In this document: piece after piece, positions 48,888 through 53,574 of the stretch
How positions within the stretch are numbered: position 1 is the stretch's first letter
How the letters are laid out: each line of letters starts with the position of its first letter
Source: an uncultured Muribaculaceae bacterium
GTDB taxonomy: Bacteria > Bacteroidota > Bacteroidia > Bacteroidales > Muribaculaceae
DNA: 53,574 nt
NCBI GenBank assembly: GCA_910587075.1
Contig: CAJUKE010000021.1
Span: forward strand, 1-53,574
Direction: 5' to 3'
Position numbers and translations under genes: made by a program
Notes under the pieces: model-generated
Databases searched by the model: none
Told to the model about the DNA's origin: nothing
Seen by the model: only the letters and a program-made list of their open reading frames with translations

Positions 48888-48924
48888 CGAAGTTACTGAT
48901 TTTGCCGCTTTTTCTGTAACTTTG
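48888..48924. promoter_or_regulatory. Divergent overlapping promoters: methyltransferase (-) and rbfA (+)
   Basis: Plus strand: TAACTTTG at 48917-48924 for rbfA, with TTACTG about 18 bases upstream in place of TTG. Minus strand: TAACTTCG (complement of 48888-48895), start about 13 bases before the methyltransferase ATG. Each -7 element lies within the upstream region of the other, so the two promoters overlap. Confidence 0.5.
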
Positions 48925-48999
48925 CCGTAAAATCATACGTTATATAGGTGGCGGCCGGGGAGGTCGCCGGAACATAAACATACATCAGCATATAAAATT

Positions 49000-49338
49000 A
49001 TGGAAACTACCCGTCAAGCTAAAATATCGCGACTCATACAGAAGGAACTCAGCGAGATCCTGCGCCGCGAAACCGCCAAAACCCAGGGCGTGCTCGTGTC
49101 GGTGTCGGCTGTGCGCGTCAGCCCCGACCTTTCGATCGCCAAGGTTTACCTTTCGATATTCCCCTCGGAGCAGTCGAAGCAGATTCTTGAGAACATCGAG
49201 CGCAACGCCCGCACCATCCGCTACGACCTGGGCACAAAGGTGCGCTTCCAGCTCCGCAAGATTCCCGAACTCGCTTTCTACCTCGACGACTCGCTCGACT
49301 ACATCGAGAACATCGACAACCTCCTCAAGGAGGACTAA
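49000..49338 (+). CDS. rbfA: Ribosome-binding factor A
   Basis: Late 30S assembly factor that acts on 16S rRNA 5' end maturation and cold adaptation. 112 residues. METTRQAKISRLIQKELSEILRRET is the typical N-terminal helix; VSVSAVRVSPDLSIAKVYLSIF and YDLGTKVRFQLRKIPELAFYLDDSLDY are the KH-like core. Its stop is followed by 56 bases and then the FtsX-type permease, an arrangement common in Bacteroidota. Confidence 0.95.
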   Translation: METTRQAKISRLIQKELSEILRRETAKTQGVLVSVSAVRVSPDLSIAKVYLSIFPSEQSKQILENIERNARTIRYDLGTKVRFQLRKIPELAFYLDDSLDYIENIDNLLKED

Positions 49339-49394
49339 GTGGACGCTTAACCCCTTCAAGGGAAGCTGTAATCATCACATTATAAGGAATAAGA

Positions 49395-50609
49395 ATGCTC
49401 GCACTGCGCATAGCGCTGCGCTATCTCTTCTCGCGGAAGAGCCACGGGGCCGTCAACATTATCTCGGCGGTCTCGGTAGGCGGTGTCGCCGTGGCCGCCG
49501 CGGCCATGGTGATAGTGCTGTCGGTGTTCAACGGCTTCACTGGGCTGGCCGAGTCGAAGCTCTCGCTGGTCGACCCAGACCTCGCCGTGGTACCATCGGA
49601 GGGGAAGGTCTTCGCCGGGGCCGACTCCCTGAGCGCCGTTTTGAGGTGCGTAGAAGGGGTCTCGTCGGCCGAGCCGGTGCTTACCGAGCAGGCCTTCGCC
49701 GCCGTCGATGAGAAGCAGATGCCCGTCACGCTCAGGGGTATGACACCCGCGGGACTCGCGGCCTCCGGGCTTGGCTCCGCGGTGATCGACGGCGCTTTCG
49801 CCCCGGCAACCGACGGGGCGCTCCTGTCGGTAGGCGCCGCCATGGGGCTCAATATCCGCCCTTCTATTGGGCTCCCGATAGCGCTTTTCGAGCCTCGGCG
49901 CGTGGGGCGGGTCAACCCGGCCAATCCCGCCGCGGCGTTCCGGGCCGACTCGCTCGCCGTCGAAGGGGTGTTCCAGATACAACAGGAGGAGTACGACCGC
50001 GACCTCGTCGTGGTGCCTCTCGCGGTGGCCCGCCGTCTGCTCGACTATGACACCGAAGCCACCTGCGTCGCCGTAATGGTTGACCCTGATGCCGACCTCG
50101 GCACTGTCTGCGAGGAGGTGGTGAAGCGCCTCCCCGCGGGACTTGTAGCGCTCGACCGCCGCGAGCAGCAAGCCGACGCCTTCCGTATGATCGAGGTGGA
50201 GAAGTGGATTACCTTCCTGATGCTCGCTTTCATTCTCGTCATAGCGTCGTTCAACATCGTCAGCACCCTATCGATGCTCATCATCGAAAAAGAGCCCAAT
50301 ATGGGCGTTATCAAGGCCATGGGGGGCAGCCGCCGCTTCATTAGCTCGATTTTCGCCAACCAGGGGTGGCTTGTCACCGTCGCCGGGGGCGCTATAGGCA
50401 TGCTCCTTGGGAGCGCGTTGGTGCTCTGCCAGCAGCATTTCGGGTGGGTCAAGCTCCAGGCCCCCGACCCGGCGATGCTCTCGATCGAGAGCTACCCCGT
50501 GAGGCTCGCCGCCTCCGACCTGTGCGTCACCGCCGCGGTAATCATCGCCGGGGGTATGATAATGGCGGCGATCGCCGGTGCAATCGCCGCCAAAAAGGCT
50601 TCAAAATAA
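49395..50609 (+). CDS. FtsX/LolC-LolE-type ABC transporter permease
   Basis: 404 residues. N-terminal ARxxxxxRK-type start (LALRIALRYLFSRKSHGAVNIIS) with one helix (residues ~18-42), a periplasmic domain of ~210 residues, then three C-terminal helices (WITFLMLAFILVIASFNIVSTLSM, WLVTVAGGAIGMLLGSALVL, VTAAVIIAGGMIMAAIAGAI). This is the four-helix LolC/LolE layout, so it is likely a lipoprotein-release permease needing a LolD-like ATPase that is not in this window. It ends 13 bases before the convergent transporter gene. Confidence 0.9.
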   Translation: MLALRIALRYLFSRKSHGAVNIISAVSVGGVAVAAAAMVIVLSVFNGFTGLAESKLSLVDPDLAVVPSEGKVFAGADSLSAVLRCVEGVSSAEPVLTEQAFAAVDEKQMPVTLRGMTPAGLAASGLGSAVIDGAFAPATDGALLSVGAAMGLNIRPSIGLPIALFEPRRVGRVNPANPAAAFRADSLAVEGVFQIQQEEYDRDLVVVPLAVARRLLDYDTEATCVAVMVDPDADLGTVCEEVVKRLPAGLVALDRREQQADAFRMIEVEKWITFLMLAFILVIASFNIVSTLSMLIIEKEPNMGVIKAMGGSRRFISSIFANQGWLVTVAGGAIGMLLGSALVLCQQHFGWVKLQAPDPAMLSIESYPVRLAASDLCVTAAVIIAGGMIMAAIAGAIAAKKASK

Positions 50610-50622
50610 GTTCTATGGATCG

Positions 50623-52359
50623 TTAGAACGAGGGCACCACGTTGGGGCTCTCCGCGTCGGCATCCTCGCCCGCGGCGATGGCGTTGGCCATCACGACGGC
50701 CTTGGAGATGTGGTCGCACACGTTGGCCGGGCCGATCAGGCGGTCGATTCCGGCGTGTACGAGCGTCTCCTTAACCTGGGGCTGCACACCCGACAGCACT
50801 ATGGCGATACCCTCCACCTGCGACGATTTGATGAGGATTTCAAGGTTGTGGATAGCGGTGGAGTCAATGAACGGCACCTTGCGCATGCGCAGTATGCGCA
50901 CGCTGGGCTTCGCTCCGGGGGTCGAGCGCATCAGCTCGTCAAACTTGGTGGCCACCCCGAAGAAGAACGGGCCGTCGATCTCGTAGACCTCCACCCCGGG
51001 GAGCACGTCGAGCACCTCGTGGTGCGAGTAGTCGAGGTCGGTACCCTCGGCCACGTCGAGCTGCTCGGAGTAGACGCGTATCTGGGTATTCTCCATCACG
51101 CGGCGCAGGAAGAGCACCACGGCCAACAGCAGGCCGATCTCGATCGCGATCGTGAGGTCGAAAATCACCGTCAGAAGGAAGGTAACGGCCATTACCGAGA
51201 CATCGCTCTTGGGGCTCTTCATCAGCCCGGCTATGGTGCGCCAGCCGCTCATATTGTAGGCCACCACCACGAGCACAGCCGAGAGGCACGCCATGGGCAC
51301 ATAGCTTATCAGCGGCATCGCGAAGATGAAAATCAGCAGCAGCGTGATGGCGTGGATCACTCCGGCCACCGGGGTGCGGCCCCCGTTGGAGATGTTGGTC
51401 ATCGTGCGCGCTATGGCTCCGGTGACGGGTATGCCGCCGAAGAAGGGCACCACGGCGTTGGCTATACCCTGGCCGATAAGCTCGGTGTTGGTGTTGGTGC
51501 GCGAGCCGGTTACGCCGTCGGCCACCGTGGCCGAGAGGAGCGACTCGATGGCCCCGAGCACCGCGATGGTGAACGCCGAGGGGAGCAGCAGGTTGATTGT
51601 GGCCATATCGAAGGTGAAGCCGTGGAACTCGGGCATCGCGGCGCGCATTTCGCCGAAGCGGTCGCCGATGGTAGTGACGGCAAACGATGGAACGAACGAG
51701 CGCAGCAACGCCACTCCCGCCGTTACCACCACGATGGCGGCCAGGGCGCCGGGGAGGCGCTTCGAGATTTTCGGCGTGAGGGTGATAATGAGCAGCGACA
51801 CCGCCGACACGGCGAGCGTGGCCGGGTCAGTCAGTCCCAAGTTGCTGAGGTACACGCCCCACTTGGGGATGAACTCCGAGGGAATGTCGGTGAGGCCCAG
51901 GCCGAGGAAGTCGTTGACCTGCGTAGAGAAGATTGTCAGGGCGATACCGGCGGTGAAGCCCACCACGATGGGGTAGGGGATGAACTTGATCACCGTGCCG
52001 AGCCGGAATACACCCATTATTATAAGGATCAGTCCGGCCATAAAGGTAGCCATCGCCAGGCCGCTGAGACCGAAGCGGGCTATGATGCCGTAGACGATCA
52101 CGATGAAAGCGCCCGTGGGGCCTCCGATCTGCACCGAGTTGCCGCCGAACATCGAAACTAACAGACCGCCGATGATGGCCGTGATAAGACCCGTCGTGGG
52201 GCTCACGCCCGAGGCGATACCGAACGCGATCGCGAGCGGAAGCGCCACGATGCCCACCACCAGTCCGGCGGTGAGGTCGGCCTGGAATTTCTTCGCGCTG
52301 TAGTGCTTCAGGGCCGAAAACAGTTTGGGCCTGAAGTCAATTTTTCCTGTGAAGTTCAT
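50623..52359 (-). CDS. SulP family anion transporter with STAS domain
   Basis: 578 residues from the ATG complement at 52357-52359 (MNFTGKIDFRPKLFSAL); the frame extends upstream to 52476, but the extension lies at and beyond the promoter. Membrane part of about 12-14 segments with SulP features (DLTAGLVVGIVALPLAIAFGIASGVSPTTGLITA in parts, FGGNSVQIGGPTGAF, TVADGVTGSRTNTNTELIGQGIAN), then a STAS domain at ~450-550 (RILRMRKVPFIDSTAIHNLE). Substrate (sulfate, bicarbonate or other anion) cannot be told. Convergent with the permease gene. Confidence 0.94.
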   Translation of the reverse strand: MNFTGKIDFRPKLFSALKHYSAKKFQADLTAGLVVGIVALPLAIAFGIASGVSPTTGLITAIIGGLLVSMFGGNSVQIGGPTGAFIVIVYGIIARFGLSGLAMATFMAGLILIIMGVFRLGTVIKFIPYPIVVGFTAGIALTIFSTQVNDFLGLGLTDIPSEFIPKWGVYLSNLGLTDPATLAVSAVSLLIITLTPKISKRLPGALAAIVVVTAGVALLRSFVPSFAVTTIGDRFGEMRAAMPEFHGFTFDMATINLLLPSAFTIAVLGAIESLLSATVADGVTGSRTNTNTELIGQGIANAVVPFFGGIPVTGAIARTMTNISNGGRTPVAGVIHAITLLLIFIFAMPLISYVPMACLSAVLVVVAYNMSGWRTIAGLMKSPKSDVSVMAVTFLLTVIFDLTIAIEIGLLLAVVLFLRRVMENTQIRVYSEQLDVAEGTDLDYSHHEVLDVLPGVEVYEIDGPFFFGVATKFDELMRSTPGAKPSVRILRMRKVPFIDSTAIHNLEILIKSSQVEGIAIVLSGVQPQVKETLVHAGIDRLIGPANVCDHISKAVVMANAIAAGEDADAESPNVVPSF

Positions 52360-52463
52360 TGAACTGTACCTAAAAGATTTTGAACCTGGTTGAAACCAAG
52401 CGTTTACCTGTTGGAAATATAAGCCGGCAGGGGGCGCCGCACGGAGCCGTTGCCGACAGGCCG

Positions 52464-52471
52464 CGAAGTTA
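52464..52471 (-). promoter_or_regulatory. -7 element of the SulP gene
   Basis: The complement reads TAACTTCG, about 105 bases before the SulP start. The -33 region on this strand (GTTAAAA) is not a good match. Together with the upp promoter it forms a divergent intergenic region. Confidence 0.45.
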
Positions 52472-52530
52472 CGCATTTTTCCGTAATGTTTTTTAACATA
52501 GAGGAATATTTTTTAGCTACCCGCCCTTCT

Positions 52531-52562
52531 TTTGGTATTTACGGGGCGATTGCGTAACTTTG
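52531..52562 (+). promoter_or_regulatory. Promoter of upp
   Basis: TTTTG ending at 52534, 20-base spacer, TAACTTTG at 52555-52562: full Bacteroidota consensus. It predicts transcription from about 52569 and so supports the ATG at 52608 as the upp start. Confidence 0.8.
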
Positions 52563-52607
52563 AAGTCGCAGAATTGTTTATTTGGCATACTCAAACCATC
52601 GCTTCAT

Positions 52608-53261
52608 ATGAAAATAGTGAATTTCGCCGAGCAGAACTCGCTCATCAGCCAGTATATGGCCGAACTGCGCGATGTCGACGTGCAGACCGACATGCTCCGC
52701 TTCCGCACCAATCTGCGCCGCATCGGCCAGATCATGGCCTACGAGATTAGCCGCACGCTCGCCTACCGCAAGCGGGAAATCCAGACACCCCTCGCCAAGG
52801 CCGAGGTTGACCTGATCGACTCCAAGTTGGTGCTCGCCACCATTTTCCGCGCCGGGGTCCCCTTCCACCAGGGGTTCCTCGACTATTTCGACAAGGCGGA
52901 GAACGCTTTCGTGTCTGCCTACCGCAAGTATAAGGAGAAGGAGAACTTCGACGTGTGCATTGAGTATCTCGCCTCTCCCCTGCTCGACGGCAAGACCCTG
53001 ATTCTGGCCGACCCGATGCTCGCCACCGGGGCTTCGATGGAACTCAGCTACCGCGCGCTCCTCACGAAGGGTACCCCTGCCGAAATCCACGTCGCGTCGG
53101 TTATCGCCTCGCAGAAAGCGGTCGACTATGTGGCCGAGCACTTCCCCGCCGACAAAACCACCCTGTGGGTCGGTGCCGTGGATCCCGAAATCAACGACCA
53201 CTCCTACATTGTCCCCGGCCTCGGCGACGCCGGCGACCTCGCCTACGGCACCAAGGACTAA
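52608..53261 (+). CDS. upp: Uracil phosphoribosyltransferase
   Basis: Salvages uracil to UMP using PRPP. 217 residues from the ATG at 52608 (MKIVNFAEQNSLISQYM); the frame opens earlier at 52560, but that lies in the promoter. The PRPP-binding motif LADPMLATGASM, FRAGVPFHQGF and the C-terminal GLGDAGDLAYGTKD are family signatures. Single gene with its own promoter, next to the REP-like array. Confidence 0.96.
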   Translation: MKIVNFAEQNSLISQYMAELRDVDVQTDMLRFRTNLRRIGQIMAYEISRTLAYRKREIQTPLAKAEVDLIDSKLVLATIFRAGVPFHQGFLDYFDKAENAFVSAYRKYKEKENFDVCIEYLASPLLDGKTLILADPMLATGASMELSYRALLTKGTPAEIHVASVIASQKAVDYVAEHFPADKTTLWVGAVDPEINDHSYIVPGLGDAGDLAYGTKD

Positions 53262-53274
53262 TCCCGCCAGGCCC

Positions 53275-53519
53275 AAGGTCGGAGACCTTTCACAGGATGA
53301 AGTTGTGCAAGATCTCCGACCTTGCCAGAACTCACCCCAAGGATACCCCACCAACCGCCGCTTTCGCGGCTTATGGTGGGGCTTCCAATGTAGAAGGTCT
53401 CCGACCTTCGTCGTATCGAGTTCCTATCACACCACTCGTCAGACCCAAGACCGGGGATGGTTACCCGTCAGTTTCAAGGTCGGAGACCTTGAACATTGGA
53501 AGCCCCATCATAAGCGGCG
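53275..53519. repeat. REP-like array: four copies of a 15-base palindrome inside a larger inverted repeat
   Basis: AAGGTCGGAGACCTT occurs at 53275-53289 and 53476-53490; its reverse-oriented form AAGGTCTCCGACCTT at 53394-53408 and, with one change, at 53309-53323. The segment 53365-53408 is an inverted copy of 53476-53519 (40 of 44 bases). Within the left arm, CCCCACCA (53346-53353) pairs with TGGTGGGG (53374-53381) around an inner CCGC/GCGG stem. No gene here; two open frames crossing it are spurious. Confidence 0.85.
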
Positions 53520-53523
53520 TTAG

Positions 53524-53574
53524 TGAAGTGACCCCCAAAAGTTGGACTGGTTAAACATTATCCAGTTATTGAGA
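53524..53574 (+). mobile_element. Probable left end of an IS3-family (IS150-group-like) element, cut by window edge
   Basis: The sequence TGAAGTGACCCCCAAAAGTTGG starting at 53524 (quoted only in part: TGAAGTGACCCCC, AAAAGTTGGAC) has the 5'-TG and the GACCCCCAAAAGTTGGAC pattern common at ends of IS3-family insertion sequences of the IS150 group. The transposase genes would start beyond the window, so the call rests on 50 bases only. Confidence 0.5.

Noticed and set aside
48092..48919. 275-codon plus-strand open frame
   Set aside because: Runs through the small RNA terminator and the inverted repeat and is antisense to the SpoU methyltransferase.
50578..52161. 527-codon plus-strand open frame
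   Set aside because: Antisense to the SulP transporter, His/Gly/Asp-rich shadow.
53128..53554. Two open frames overlapping the upp end and the palindrome array
   Set aside because: Arg/Pro/Thr-rich shadows of upp and repeat DNA.
1..53574. CRISPR array, prophage or integrase-bounded island
   Set aside because: No regularly spaced direct repeats with unique spacers, no phage structural or integrase genes were seen.

Overview
The window is a GC-rich chromosomal segment of a Bacteroidota bacterium, most likely order Bacteroidales and plausibly Muribaculaceae (the family guess comes from GC content and protein flavour, not from a search). Reasons: several promoters fit the Bacteroidota pattern TTTG-N19/20-TAnnTTTG, start codons mostly lack Shine-Dalgarno sequences and sit behind A-rich leaders, and gene neighbourhoods such as DUF3822-rsmD, thyA-folA, rbfA-FtsX permease and an FtsL-like protein between rsmH and a PASTA-containing PBP are typical of that phylum.

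Layout. (1) 1-16928: the S10-spc-alpha ribosomal protein superoperon from rplC (its first base lies outside the window) to rplQ, with secY, map, infA, rpmJ and rpoA. It is interrupted between rplE and rpsN by a two-gene nucleotidyltransferase/HEPN module (6796-7520) with its own promoter; a second promoter behind the module restarts transcription at rpsN. Several spacers in this operon are unusually long (126-244 bases), GC-rich and hairpin-rich, each ending in an A-rich leader before the next ATG. (2) 17032-19355: terminator, promoter, then a lipoprotein and an outer-membrane beta-barrel protein of unknown function. (3) 19356-19966: terminator plus 2.6 copies of a ~104-base structured repeat. 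(4) 19967-30458: C69 dipeptidase, queF-queC (queuosine precursor synthesis), a NapH/NapG-like fused iron-sulfur membrane protein, thyA-folA, tRNA-Arg(CCU), a Big_5-type lipoprotein, DUF3822, rsmD and rlmN. (5) 30535-32006: two DUF1573 proteins. (6) 32234-47839: the division and cell wall (dcw) cluster rsmH-ftsL-ftsI-murE-mraY-murD-ftsW-murG-murC-ftsQ-ftsA-ftsZ, complete except for mraZ, which is not in front of rsmH. (7) 47840-48340: a candidate small RNA gene with promoter, GAAA-capped hairpin and terminator, followed by a 40-base-arm inverted repeat. (8) 48341-53261: SpoU-family RNA methyltransferase (minus), rbfA, LolC/E-type permease, SulP transporter (minus) and upp. (9) 53262-53574: four copies of a 15-base palindrome in a REP-like array, running into what looks like the left end of an IS3-family element cut by the window edge.

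Most of the window is core information processing and envelope growth: ribosome synthesis, protein export and N-terminal processing, nucleotide/folate metabolism, rRNA modification and peptidoglycan/division genes. The non-core parts most worth attention are the MNT/HEPN insertion in the ribosomal operon, the candidate small RNA behind ftsZ, the structured repeats, and the orphan lipoprotein/barrel pair. No CRISPR array, prophage or complete insertion sequence was seen.
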